Shown: piece after piece, positions 16,987 through 25,781 of the stretch | Position numbering within the stretch: the stretch's first letter is position 1 | How the letters are laid out: every line of letters starts with the position of its first letter | Assembly: GCF_017354985.1 (NCBI RefSeq) | Contig: NZ_CP071501.1 | Location: forward strand, 3,139,001-3,203,000 | DNA: 64,000 bases | Source of the DNA: Shewanella cyperi | Lineage (GTDB): Bacteria; Pseudomonadota; Gammaproteobacteria; Enterobacterales; Shewanellaceae | Direction of reading: 5' to 3' | The notes under the pieces: generated by a model | What the model was told of the DNA's origin: nothing | Databases searched by the model: none | The model's input: the letters and a program-made list of their open reading frames with translations, nothing else | Position numbers and translations under genes: made by a program

Positions 16987-17682
16987 ATGCACGCCATCTT
17001 CGTTCATGGCCTTGGGCGCACGCCCCTGTCTGCCCTGCCCCTGCTGCTGCCCCTGAGGAAAGCGGGAATTTCCTGCCATGTGCTGGGCTATCTGGCGGCA
17101 GCCGAAGATACGGACCGGGTGGCGGCCCGGTTAAAACGCAAGATAGACAAACTCGACCAGGCGCCCTATGTCCTTATCGGTCACTCCCTCGGTGGGGTGA
17201 TTATCCGTAAGCTGCTGACAGGCACCCAAGCACCCAGGTGTTTGCCCTTATGGGTATTTCTGCTCGGTTCTCCCACAGGAGTCTCAAGGCTCGCCCACAA
17301 GCTGCAACATCATCCGCTGTTCCGGCTGTTTGCCGGTGACGCCGGGCAACTGCTAGGCAATGCACAGCGCATGGCCGCCATAGGCGCCCCCAATCTACTG
17401 CTTGGCATTCCCTGTACCGCCATCATAGGCACCCGTGGCATAGGCGGCCGCATACCGCCCTTCTATGGGGAAAGCAATGACGGCATAGTGGCCAAAAGCG
17501 AAGTGACGGCCCCCTGGTTGCTTGAGGACCGCCTGGGGGAATGCATCGAACTGCCCCTGCCCCATACCCTGCTGCCCTCCAGCCGCAGGGTGGCCAAAGT
17601 GATTATTGAACGTTTAAGCGCCATGATATCGACAGACAGAGACCGAAGCACAGCTCATACTCAGGACTGTGAATCACAATAG
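16987..17682 (+). CDS. Alpha/beta-hydrolase (lipase/PGAP1-like)
   Basis: 231 residues, no signal peptide. The oxyanion region is FVHGLGRTPLSAL, the nucleophile elbow GHSLGG carries the Ser, the acid is probably the Asp in ESNDGIV, and the catalytic His lies in LPHTLLP. It resembles small cytoplasmic esterases or lipases common in gammaproteobacteria. The start follows CGGGAG. The dioxygenase gene begins 11 bases after its stop, so the two are probably co-transcribed. The substrate is unknown. Confidence 0.83.
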   Translation: MHAIFVHGLGRTPLSALPLLLPLRKAGISCHVLGYLAAAEDTDRVAARLKRKIDKLDQAPYVLIGHSLGGVIIRKLLTGTQAPRCLPLWVFLLGSPTGVSRLAHKLQHHPLFRLFAGDAGQLLGNAQRMAAIGAPNLLLGIPCTAIIGTRGIGGRIPPFYGESNDGIVAKSEVTAPWLLEDRLGECIELPLPHTLLPSSRRVAKVIIERLSAMISTDRDRSTAHTQDCESQ

Positions 17683-17693
17683 AGGTATTCAGC

Positions 17694-18497
17694 TTGAACC
17701 AGAACGCACCCGCAATCTTTATTCCCCATGGCGGTGGCCCGCTGCCACTGCTAGATGAACCCGGTCACAGGGAGCTTATCGGCTTTCTTAAGGCACTGCC
17801 GCAGAGCTTTCCTGCCCCTGACGCCATAGTCATCATCAGCGCCCACTGGGAAGAAGAAGTGGCCACAATTACCTCGGCCGAGGCCCCGGAGCTCATTTAC
17901 GACTACTCTGGTTTTCCACCTGAAAGTTACCGGATCCGCTACCCAGCCCCGGGGCATCCGGCCCTGGCAGCTCGCCTGAAGACGCTGTTGGAACGGGCAG
18001 GCATTGACGCCAGACTGGATGCGAAACGCGGCTTCGACCATGGCATGTTCGTACCCCTGAAACTCATGTATCCCGAGGCCCAGATCCCCTGCGTGCAGTT
18101 ATCTCTGGTCAAGGGCTTGTCACCGTCGCAGCACATAGCCATAGGAAAGGCCATTGCCGAGCTGCGTACTGATAACGTGCTTATCCTGGGTTCGGGTTTT
18201 TCCTTCCACAACCTGAGGGCCTTTGGCCGTGGCAGCGAGCCTGACAGGGATAACCTCGCCTTCGAGGCCTGGCTTATCGACATCTGTACCAATGCGGCGA
18301 CGGATGCCAGCCACAAGGCCAGGGCCCTGACAAACTGGCAGAGCGCCCCCGGTGCCCGCCATTGTCATCCAAGGGAAGAGCACCTGCTGCCGCTGCACGT
18401 CTGTTTTGGTGCCGGTATGGACAGTGAAAGTGGCACGGCCCAACTCATCTTTGATGACACAGTCCTTGGCAAGAAGACCGCCGCGCTGCGCTGGTAA
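17694..18497 (+). CDS. Extradiol ring-cleavage dioxygenase (4,5-DOPA dioxygenase/YgiD family)
   Basis: 267 residues of the LigB-superfamily class III dioxygenases, which split catechol-type rings using a bound metal. Metal-ligand candidates are the His residues in IPHGGGP, SAHWE, DHGMFVP and HPREEHLLPLH. The length is that of the YgiD type. Start codon TTG at 17694, placed behind GAGGT; no nearby ATG gives a full N-terminal beta strand. It sits in an operon with the hydrolase gene. The true substrate is uncertain. Confidence 0.87.
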   Translation: MNQNAPAIFIPHGGGPLPLLDEPGHRELIGFLKALPQSFPAPDAIVIISAHWEEEVATITSAEAPELIYDYSGFPPESYRIRYPAPGHPALAARLKTLLERAGIDARLDAKRGFDHGMFVPLKLMYPEAQIPCVQLSLVKGLSPSQHIAIGKAIAELRTDNVLILGSGFSFHNLRAFGRGSEPDRDNLAFEAWLIDICTNAATDASHKARALTNWQSAPGARHCHPREEHLLPLHVCFGAGMDSESGTAQLIFDDTVLGKKTAALRW

Positions 18498-18564
18498 GTG
18501 ATTCGACCGCAACCCATTGCCATTCGGTCATGATGCGGCACGTCAAAATGACACAGCTTCACCT

Positions 18565-18588
18565 GGGCGGAAGGCACTGTTTCCGCCC
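18565..18588 (+). terminator. Stem-loop after the dioxygenase gene
   Basis: GGGCGGAA/TTCCGCCC with an 8-base loop, 68 bases beyond the stop codon. There is no U-tract, so its role as terminator is doubtful. Confidence 0.35.
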
Positions 18589-18757
18589 GGGACTAAGGCT
18601 CTCCCCAGACCTTTCTTGTATAAGCAATTGAATATCTGTATTTTCCCTTTGCATTTTCAACAGCAGCAAGCACGGATATCTCTGCCGGCCGGCTAATACC
18701 AAAGATACGGCCAGCCTGAACACAGCTGCGCACACGGATGAGTTACAGGAGTAGCAG

Positions 18758-19564
18758 ATGAAATTTCGCTGGTTATCTTTGCTGTTGGTTTTCCCCCTCA
18801 GCGCCTTGGCGACTCCCGCCATGGTGAAAATCAAGGGCTACGAGGTGGAATATGAAATCTCGGGTCAGGGAGAGCACACCATCTTTCTGGAAGCCGGCGG
18901 CTCCGCCGGGATGTCGGATTGGGATCCCGTTTACCAGCAATTAACCCAACATGCCAAGGTCATTCGCTACTCCCGCATTGGCAACGGCAATTCGACCAAG
19001 CTGCGCAAGAACTACAGCAGCGAAGAGTATGCCGAAGAGGCCATGCTGCTGTTGGACAACCTGAAGATTAAAGAACCCGTGGTCTACATGGCCCATTCCT
19101 ACGGCGCCTATATCGCCCGCACCTTTGCCGCAACTTATCCACAAAAAGTCGCGGCCCTGATGCTGGTGGAGCCGGCATCCGAGCATGATGTCGACATCAT
19201 GGGCGAAATAGACCTGGCCAAGGCGCAAAAGGAAATTGCCCAGGTACAAATGGACGATTTGCAAAATGGTATGTCGAACCAGTATCTGGATTTCTGGGCC
19301 AAACGCCCCCTGCCCGACTATCCACAAATCCCGGATATCCCGGTGACAGTGATAGCCTCCATCAAGAAATATGACAATCCACCGGTGCTGTTTTTCAGCG
19401 ATGCCGGTAGGGAAAAATGGGGCAAGCTCCACAGCGACTGGGCCAAAGCCTTCCCCCAGGGCAAAGCCGTGCTGACCGACAAAAGCTACCACTACACCCA
19501 ATTCGAAGAACCCGAGCTGGTGGTGGCCGAAGCCGCAGAATTGCTAAGTCGGATCAAACACTAA
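18758..19564 (+). CDS. Exported alpha/beta-hydrolase
   Basis: 268 residues. The signal peptide (MKFRWLSLLLVFPLSALA) suggests a periplasmic location. The fold markers are LEAGGSAG near the oxyanion hole, the nucleophile Ser in MAHSYGAY, and the probable catalytic His in DKSYHYTQ. It is most like proline-iminopeptidase or haloperoxidase-type hydrolases, with no clear substrate. AGGAG precedes the start. Monocistronic. Confidence 0.82.
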   Translation: MKFRWLSLLLVFPLSALATPAMVKIKGYEVEYEISGQGEHTIFLEAGGSAGMSDWDPVYQQLTQHAKVIRYSRIGNGNSTKLRKNYSSEEYAEEAMLLLDNLKIKEPVVYMAHSYGAYIARTFAATYPQKVAALMLVEPASEHDVDIMGEIDLAKAQKEIAQVQMDDLQNGMSNQYLDFWAKRPLPDYPQIPDIPVTVIASIKKYDNPPVLFFSDAGREKWGKLHSDWAKAFPQGKAVLTDKSYHYTQFEEPELVVAEAAELLSRIKH

Positions 19565-19751
19565 GTAACAGGCTTTTTGTCCAGGAAATGTTGAAAACAA
19601 TTTGGTAGTGCAAGCAAGCCTGTAACCCAGGTATTCAGCTGCACTTCAACTGACATCCTGGCCCGCAATCCGATCCGGGCCAGGACAAAGCCGCTGAGCA
19701 TTGATGAAATGAAAGCAAGTGAAGCAATTCCAACTCACATTTAGCTGCACA

Positions 19752-19857
19752 GTGAATGGTGGCAGTGCGAAGCCGTCAAGTTGAGCCGGCCCCTGAGCAT
19801 ACATCAGTATGTGATGGGGTGGCGAGACGCAGACAATGAAGCAATTCCGCCATTCAC
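19752..19857. repeat. Palindromic element C next to btuF
   Basis: Outer arms GTGAATGG (19752-19759) and CCATTCAC (19850-19857) enclose an inner two-step hairpin, CCCC/GGGG around CATAC-ATCA-GTATG (19790-19819). The element runs into the btuF stop codon. It shares the 14-mer GGTGGCAGTGCGAA with repeat A. It could act as a transcription terminator or be a REP-type element. No gene is seen in 19565-19853. Confidence 0.5.
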
Positions 19858-20732
19858 AAAGCAGATGAGCGGGCCTGGTCGAGGGTGGTGCAAACCTGGG
19901 CAATTCCCTCAATTGTCCTCGGCCCCGCCCTGTGCAACAGATCCGCATTAAGCTGATAAATCCTGTCCCTGGCCACCGCCGGCACTTCGGGCCAGCGGCT
20001 CCAGTCCAGCAACTGCACATTGCCCGCATCCCCGGTTTGAATAATGACCTCGGGCGCCGTTTGCAGCACGGCCTCCAGGCTGACCTGGGGATACTCACCC
20101 TTGGCATTGGCGAACACATTGTCGGCGCCGCAGACTTCCAGAATTTGCGCCACCCAGCTGCCACTGGCCACTGTCATCAGGGGTTCGGACCAAAGCTGAT
20201 AGAAGACCTTCACCTTGGCCTTGTCTTTGTTGTCCAGGCGCAAATGCTCCAGACGGTCGCGATACTGGACCGCCTGGGCCGTGGCCCTGGCTTCCAACCC
20301 CGTGAGTCTGCCCAATGCCTCCAGCTCATCGGCAACGTCTGCCAAGGCCTTGGGTTCGCTGGCAAACAGCGGCAGACCAAGTTCTTCCAGGCGGGCAATA
20401 TCCTCGGCACGGTTGCCACCGGACCAGGTCACTATCAGATCCGGCTTAAGCTCCAGTACCCGCTCCAGCTGGATACCGTAATAACCGCCAATTCTGGGGA
20501 TTTGCTTGGCCGCCTCCGGATAGTCGGCGTAGTCCGTGGTGGCCACTATCCTGTCGCCGGCACCTATGGCAAACAGCAATTCCACCGCGTGTGGCGACAG
20601 GGCAATGATCCGCTGCGCACCATTGGCCGGCTCCTTTGTTTTGCTGTCGATAGCAAGGTCGAGCGCGATGGCCCTTCCCGTCAGCAGGTAAAGGCTCAAG
20701 CCCAAAGCGGCGCAAATAGACAGTAATTTCAA
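19854..20732 (-). CDS. btuF: Vitamin B12 ABC transporter periplasmic binding protein
   Basis: 292 residues. A signal peptide (about 1-23) is followed by the two-lobed helical-backbone fold of cobalamin and siderophore binders. Landmarks are [51 protein letters not shown], and [25 protein letters not shown]. It captures cobalamin and hands it to BtuCD, encoded 11 kb away behind the riboswitch. Start codon TTG at 20732 behind AAGGACA. No cobalamin riboswitch is seen upstream, in contrast to btuCD. It is divergent from pyrC. Confidence 0.9.
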   Translation of the reverse strand: MKLLSICAALGLSLYLLTGRAIALDLAIDSKTKEPANGAQRIIALSPHAVELLFAIGAGDRIVATTDYADYPEAAKQIPRIGGYYGIQLERVLELKPDLIVTWSGGNRAEDIARLEELGLPLFASEPKALADVADELEALGRLTGLEARATAQAVQYRDRLEHLRLDNKDKAKVKVFYQLWSEPLMTVASGSWVAQILEVCGADNVFANAKGEYPQVSLEAVLQTAPEVIIQTGDAGNVQLLDWSRWPEVPAVARDRIYQLNADLLHRAGPRTIEGIAQVCTTLDQARSSAL

Positions 20733-20932
20733 GACAATGTCCTTATCGGATTATGGGGCCGCAAAGTCTCCCCCTTGGCAATAGCGCCGAGCATAGCCCA
20801 ATGCCACGGCCGGGCAAAGCCCAACAGTGTCAGCCCTGTATGGCAAAACGGCGACAAACAGCGTCCCCGGGCCCCTTTACAGCAAGGGCCGGGACACATA
20901 AGATCCCCCAAACCCTGCAACGGAACCCCATA

Positions 20933-21961
20933 ATGACCACTATTACTCTTACCCGTCCCGATGATTGGCATATTCACCTGCGCGATGGCGACGCCCTTGC
21001 CGATACGGTCCGCGACGCCGGTCGCTATATGGGCCGCGCCATAGTCATGCCCAACCTGGTACCGCCTGTGACCAATACCGAGCAGGCCCTGGGTTATTAC
21101 CAACGCATCAAGTCCCACAGCACCACGGCCTTTGAACCGCTGATGGTGTTGTATCTGACGGACAAGACCAGCGCCGAGGAAATCCGCGCCGCCAAGGCCA
21201 CGGGAAAAATCGTTGCCGCCAAGCTCTACCCCGCCGGCGCCACCACCAACTCGGATTCCGGCGTGACCGATGTGAAGAACATCTATGGCGCGCTGCAGGC
21301 CATGCAGGAAGAAGGCATGTTGCTGCTGGTTCATGGTGAAGTGACGGATTCCGCCATCGACATTTTCGATCGGGAACGCATCTTTATCGAGAATATCCTC
21401 AGCAAGGTCGTGGCCGACTTCCCCGAGCTCAAGATTGTGCTGGAACACATCACCACCAAGGATGCGGTGGACTTTGTGATGGCCGCATCGGACAAGGTGG
21501 CCGCCACCATCACGGCCCATCACCTGCTGTACAACCGCAACCACATGCTGGCCGGCGGCATACGCCCGCATTTTTATTGCCTGCCGATCCTCAAGCGCAA
21601 TACCCACCAGCAGGCGCTGATCCAGGCCGCCACCAGTGGCAACCCCAAGTTCTTCCTCGGCACGGACTCAGCGCCACACGCCAAGGACAAGAAGGAAGCC
21701 GCCTGTGGCTGCGCCGGTTCCTACACGGCCCACGCCGCCATTGAACTCTATGCCGAGTCCTTCGAGGCCGCCGGCGCTTTGGACAAGCTGGAAGCCTTTG
21801 CCAGCTTCCACGGTCCTGACTTCTACGGCTTGCCACGCAACGGCGATAAGATCACCCTGGTGAAGCGCAGCTGGCAGGTGCCCGAGTCCTATCCACTGGG
21901 CGGCGCCGGTGTGGTGCCCATCCGTGCCGGTGAGCAGATCCACTGGCAATTGCAGGACTGA
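20933..21961 (+). CDS. pyrC: Dihydroorotase
   Basis: 342 residues, the E. coli-type class II enzyme of pyrimidine synthesis, which interconverts carbamoyl aspartate and dihydroorotate. Binuclear zinc ligands are visible: His13 and His15 in HIHLRDGD, the carbamylated Lys97 in KLYPAG, His134 in LLVHGEV, His172 in LEHITT, and Asp245 in [10 protein letters not shown] 20933 is fixed by the conserved start [19 protein letters not shown]; upstream in-frame codons are not conserved. It ends at a strong terminator. Confidence 0.97.
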   Translation: MTTITLTRPDDWHIHLRDGDALADTVRDAGRYMGRAIVMPNLVPPVTNTEQALGYYQRIKSHSTTAFEPLMVLYLTDKTSAEEIRAAKATGKIVAAKLYPAGATTNSDSGVTDVKNIYGALQAMQEEGMLLLVHGEVTDSAIDIFDRERIFIENILSKVVADFPELKIVLEHITTKDAVDFVMAASDKVAATITAHHLLYNRNHMLAGGIRPHFYCLPILKRNTHQQALIQAATSGNPKFFLGTDSAPHAKDKKEAACGCAGSYTAHAAIELYAESFEAAGALDKLEAFASFHGPDFYGLPRNGDKITLVKRSWQVPESYPLGGAGVVPIRAGEQIHWQLQD

Positions 21962-21983
21962 CAGCAGCAGTAGCCGCCAAAAT

Positions 21984-22011
21984 AAAACGCCGCCCCTTGG
22001 GCGGCGTTTTT
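21984..22011. terminator. Bidirectional terminator between pyrC and a convergent GGDEF gene
   Basis: A 12-bp stem AAAACGCCGCCC / GGGCGGCGTTTT with a 3-base loop, followed by T. Confidence 0.92.
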
Positions 22012-22054
22012 GTTGGCCGGATTATTCCCGCCCTTTCAATCTGTATGCGGACAG

Positions 22055-23749
22055 TCAGGGAATAGTGGTGCCCGAGAAGGCCAGCACGCAATTACGGCCC
22101 GCCGCCTTGGCCTGGTACAGGGCCGCATCCGCCGCATCAAACAGCCCATAACCGCTGGCAAAGCTGCCTTCACCCAGGGTCGCGTGACCTATGCTGACGC
22201 TGAGATCGAAGCGCCCGGCGGTTTCTTCCGCCACCCGGGCGCGGATGCGCTCGGCCAGCACGGCCGCATCGCCTGAGCCGGTTTCCGGCAGGATCAGCGC
22301 AAACTCCTCACCACCATAACGACAGGCGAGGCCCGGCTTGCGAATCGCCGATGCCAGCACCCTGGCCACTGCCCGCAGCGCCTTGTCGCCCTGGGTATGA
22401 CCGCGGCTGTCATTGAATGCCTTGAACTTGTCTATGTCCAGCACCAGCAGCGACAAAGGCTGGGAGCGGCGCTGGGCCTTCTGGAATTCCAGTGGTAACT
22501 GTTCATCAAAGAAACGCCGGTTATAGAGCCCGGTCAGCACGTCTATATGGTTGCGGCGCTTGATATCGCCCATACGGCTGCCAAGGGCCAGACTCAGCAG
22601 TACCATTTCCACCAGAGAACCTATCTGGAACGCGTTCTGGGTAAATTCATTGTGGGGCAAGAGGCCAAAACTCTTGAGCATATAGGTAAAGGCCCCGAGC
22701 AAGAGTGCCGAGAACGCCACCAGAAAATAGCGCGCCGGACGCGAACCACGCATCAGGGCCATCACGCCCATGACAAACAGCTGCACACACAAAAGCGTGG
22801 TCAGCAGCGACAAAGGCACTATCACCAGGTGATAGCTGAGTACCGGACTCAGCAACAGGGCAATCACAGCCACCCACTCCATGATGGCGGTGAGGCGATC
22901 GGCCCGTGGCAGCAACTGGGCCGAACCCAGGATCTCCCGGGTAAAACGCAGGGCGCCAAACAGTGACAATGCCAGCAACAACAGCAAACTCTTGTTGGCC
23001 AACCAGCTGTTATCGGGCCACAGAAACTGGAAGCTCAGCCCATTGTGCACCGACATGTAGAGGCCATAGCTGAACACATAGAGCACGTAAAAGATAAAGG
23101 CCCGCTCACGCACAGTCATAAAGAGGATCAGGTTATAGACCAGCAGCACCGCAAAGCCGCCGTAGTAAATGCCCATAAACAGGTATTCATGGCCCACCTG
23201 GCTGACCAGGCCCTCGGCGGAAAGTGCCTCCAGACCGATATTCAGCGAGCCCTGGGTCTGGAACCGCAGGAATAGGGTTTTAGTCTCACCCGGGGCCAGG
23301 GTCAGTGGAAACACAAAGGTGCGGTTATCCAGCGGCCGACTGTGGAAGGGGCGTCTGTCGCCGGTGGAGGTCACCAGCCATCCTTGCTCTTGGGGTTGCC
23401 ACAGGTCAAGAAAATCAATCAGCGGATAGTCCTGGCGCAGATACCAGTCCTGCTGCTTGCGACCGGAATTATGCAGGGTTAACTGCACCCACCAGGCCGA
23501 CTTGCTGAAACCGAAGTTGGGCGAGCGATTCCCCAGGGGGGAAAATTGTCCTTCGGCGGCGAGGCGTTGTACCTGCTCAAAGCTCAACTCACCCTGGGGG
23601 TCTTCCAGCAGGCTCAGATAGGGATCCAGGCTCAGACGTTCGGCAGCCAGTTCTGCCACCAAAGCTTGCCCCTGTATTTCTGCGTTGGCGTTACCGGCAA
23701 ACACCAGCCATAGAGGGAATAATATACAACTGAAAAATATGGATTTCAT
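22055..23749 (-). CDS. 7TMR-DISM diguanylate cyclase
   Basis: 564 residues. It has a signal peptide (cleaved after NANA), a periplasmic 7TMR-DISM extracellular domain (about 35-190), seven membrane helices (about 195-390), and a cytoplasmic GGDEF domain with the intact motif CRYGGEEFALILP. The upstream inhibitory site has RKPG where RxxD is expected, so allosteric product inhibition is probably lost. Its likely job is to synthesise cyclic di-GMP in response to an extracellular ligand, possibly a carbohydrate as proposed for this sensor class. Monocistronic. The same architecture occurs at 60401-62128. Confidence 0.92.
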   Translation of the reverse strand: MKSIFFSCILFPLWLVFAGNANAEIQGQALVAELAAERLSLDPYLSLLEDPQGELSFEQVQRLAAEGQFSPLGNRSPNFGFSKSAWWVQLTLHNSGRKQQDWYLRQDYPLIDFLDLWQPQEQGWLVTSTGDRRPFHSRPLDNRTFVFPLTLAPGETKTLFLRFQTQGSLNIGLEALSAEGLVSQVGHEYLFMGIYYGGFAVLLVYNLILFMTVRERAFIFYVLYVFSYGLYMSVHNGLSFQFLWPDNSWLANKSLLLLLALSLFGALRFTREILGSAQLLPRADRLTAIMEWVAVIALLLSPVLSYHLVIVPLSLLTTLLCVQLFVMGVMALMRGSRPARYFLVAFSALLLGAFTYMLKSFGLLPHNEFTQNAFQIGSLVEMVLLSLALGSRMGDIKRRNHIDVLTGLYNRRFFDEQLPLEFQKAQRRSQPLSLLVLDIDKFKAFNDSRGHTQGDKALRAVARVLASAIRKPGLACRYGGEEFALILPETGSGDAAVLAERIRARVAEETAGRFDLSVSIGHATLGEGSFASGYGLFDAADAALYQAKAAGRNCVLAFSGTTIP

Positions 23750-23940
23750 GGCTAGAGAGCAGCTCTAATTATTATTAAGGATCCCGGATCCGCTGATGCT
23801 GTCCCTGGCTTTCTGTTTACTGTAGCGGCCCTTGGCCAGTTTTACCACACTAAAGCCCGTATCCATAGGTTGTTAGCTGTGCGATTGAGCAGCAGAGTCA
23901 GGACCAGCCCCTTGGCTGCGCCGCAACCAACGCACCACAA

Positions 23941-24002
23941 ATATCCGAGCAAATTACTCAAGTATGATCGAGATCAAATATTTGAGCATTTTACTCAGGT
24001 AT
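23941..24002 (+). promoter_or_regulatory. Two tandem 25-bp Rrf2/IscR-like operators
   Basis: Site 1 (23941-23965) and site 2 (23978-24002) share the dyad ATAnnYGAGCAnnTTACTCAnGTAT (ATATCCGAGCAA... and ATATTTGAGCAT...), with a 12-base gap. Length and layout match the type 1 sites of Rrf2-family iron-sulfur regulators such as IscR. They lie 35-97 bases before the small Cys-rich gene and probably overlap its promoter. Confidence 0.6.
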
Positions 24003-24037
24003 TATCCGCTCAGTTATCCAAACCCGAGGAAGCAGAA

Positions 24038-24154
24038 ATGAGTTGTTGCGGAGCATGTGGCGGACAAAATCAAGACGCCAAACCCGAAACCAAGCAAGAA
24101 CAGGGCGAGCAGCAAGTGCAAACCCATAACCCGGCCGAATCCGAACAGGAGTAA
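24038..24154 (+). CDS. 38-residue Cys-rich protein
   Basis: It begins MSCCGACGGQNQD and continues as a charged, Gln/Glu-rich tail without further Cys. The CCGAC cluster could bind a metal or an iron-sulfur cluster. ATG 24038 is set by GAGGA seven bases upstream; a longer in-frame reading from 23870 would run through the tandem operators and is rejected. It has its own terminator. Function unknown; the operators suggest control by iron-sulfur, iron or nitrosative status. Confidence 0.65.
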   Translation: MSCCGACGGQNQDAKPETKQEQGEQQVQTHNPAESEQE

Positions 24155-24232
24155 GGCCAACCCCGTGCTTGTAACCACGGGATTGTAAATCGTCGTAGTT
24201 CACGACGCTCTCACTAAACCACTGCCTTTTAC

Positions 24233-24267
24233 AGCCGCAGGCCTTATTGCCCGCGGCTCTTTTTTTA
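24233..24267 (+). terminator. Terminator of the Cys-rich protein gene
   Basis: Stem AGCCGC/GCGGCT with an inner GGC/GCC pairing is followed by CTCTTTTTTT. Confidence 0.8.
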
Positions 24268-24704
24268 TTTTTTCCTGAATATTCGACGTTGTAAAAACAG
24301 ACACTTAAATAACGTATTTCAACCGGTAAAAATAACCATCAAACCCATGCAACTAAAGTTGCAAAAATAATTTACATTCCTATTGCATTTGAATATTGCC
24401 ATTAGCTACATTGGGGCGGTTTGTTCAAATAACCCGCAATTATTAAAACAATATACGGTAATTATTGAAACCCTGTTTGGTTAACCACAGGCAAGGCTGA
24501 AATAGCCCTGAACATACAGACATGGGCTGACTAAAAATAACAACACCTTGATTTAAATTGATTTACCAAGAGCAACAACAATTCAGGCCCAAGCAGCCAT
24601 TAATACAGAGCCAAGATGTCATGACAGAAAGTGAATTGGCCAGAATCCATGGCCCTTGGCAATAACACTGATGTAATAACACTGATGCAATAAAGGATTA
24701 GGCA
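24268..24704. other. AT-rich gene-free interval before a lipoprotein gene
   Basis: About 437 bases without a plausible gene. Only a small dyad TGCAACT-AA-AGTTGCA (24348-24363) was noted. It presumably holds the promoter of the lipoprotein gene at 24705; no clear consensus was found. Confidence 0.5.
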
Positions 24705-25568
24705 ATGAAATTGAAAACAAATCTATTAATGGCCACATTAATTGGCAGCTTGCTCGGTGGCTGTGCCACGGTGCAATACCAAATGCCACCACCTGTGGAG
24801 TCCAATGTCACCTCAATTAAATTGGCTCATTCCGAGCTGTTGTCTCAAACCGCAGGCACCCTGATGCACCTCAACGATGCCCAGGACATTTTGTACCAGC
24901 AAAACTTCGGTGGTGGTGGCATGACAGTGGGACTGCTATTTGGCCCCCTCGGCGTTGCAGCCAATGCCGCCGCCATCAGTTCGGCAACGGAAGAAGATGT
25001 GAAACTGCTCAAAGGCAAGCTGGACTTTGATCCCAAAACGCTCTTTACCCAGGCGGTACAAGGGCAGGGACAAACCCTGACTGACACTGATCCCCAGGCC
25101 CTGTCCCTGAGCCCTTACATCTATGTCACCAAGACGGATGAAGAACAGCTGCTGATAGGCACAGCCCTGATAGTGGAAACCCATCCGGGCCAAAAGAGCA
25201 ACTGGGTTGGCAAGTATATGTACCAAACAGGGCTTAAAATGGCCAAGGCCGACATGGCCGACGGCATTTCCGAAGCCGAGCACGCCAGCTTGCAGCAAGC
25301 CCTGACCCAGGGCTTTGATGAACTGGTGCAACTCTTCCTTGCTGAACGCCAAGGCGGCATAAAAACAGAGCAGGCCATCACCTTTATCTCTGACTTTGTC
25401 AGCCCCAGGTTCAAATTTGAAATGGTCGGCGATCAACTGGCGGCCGACGCAGACAGGGTGAATATCCGTACCGTGGGGGCCATTTATTCCCTGCCCAAAG
25501 ACGCCGTAGAATTGAAGGCCAAGGCTGAACCCAAGAAAAAGGTCGACAGCAAAAAGACCAAGGCCTGA
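24705..25568 (+). CDS. Lipoprotein of unknown function
   Basis: 287 residues. The signal ends in the lipobox LLGGC (Cys20). A Gly-rich stretch FGGGGMTVGLLFGPLGVAA lies near residues 69-87 and could insert in a membrane. The remaining ~180 residues look mixed alpha/beta, and the C-terminus is a Lys-rich tail (KKKVDSKKTKA). Start behind AAGGATT. It is monocistronic, with a long AT-rich upstream region and its own terminator. I do not recognise the family. Confidence 0.72.
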   Translation: MKLKTNLLMATLIGSLLGGCATVQYQMPPPVESNVTSIKLAHSELLSQTAGTLMHLNDAQDILYQQNFGGGGMTVGLLFGPLGVAANAAAISSATEEDVKLLKGKLDFDPKTLFTQAVQGQGQTLTDTDPQALSLSPYIYVTKTDEEQLLIGTALIVETHPGQKSNWVGKYMYQTGLKMAKADMADGISEAEHASLQQALTQGFDELVQLFLAERQGGIKTEQAITFISDFVSPRFKFEMVGDQLAADADRVNIRTVGAIYSLPKDAVELKAKAEPKKKVDSKKTKA

Positions 25569-25586
25569 TATGGCCACAAGTAAATG

Positions 25587-25608
25587 AAAGGGGCGCAAGC
25601 CCCTTTTT
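25587..25608 (+). terminator. Terminator of the lipoprotein gene
   Basis: AAAGGGGC / GCCCCTTT with a GCAA tetraloop, then TT. Confidence 0.88.
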
Positions 25609-25781
25609 CTTTGGCCCCGACGCTGGTCTGCCCAGCCTGCATTTCCTTTGCCCAACGCTTTTTGTTAGTCTGCCATCCAGACATTGGCATGCCGATGAAC
25701 AAAGATCCCAAAAAAACAGTCATGACTTATCCGCCTTCTTGGGGGAGAAGCGCGAATACCATGGCGATGACAGGAGCAACA

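Noticed and set aside
20753-20932. N-terminal extension of dihydroorotase from an upstream start
   Set aside because: The upstream 60 codons are not conserved and lack a ribosome site; the family start is at 20933.
23870-24154. Longer 94-residue version of the Cys-rich protein
   Set aside because: Its first 56 codons run through the tandem operators and lack a ribosome site; ATG 24038 has GAGGA at the right distance.
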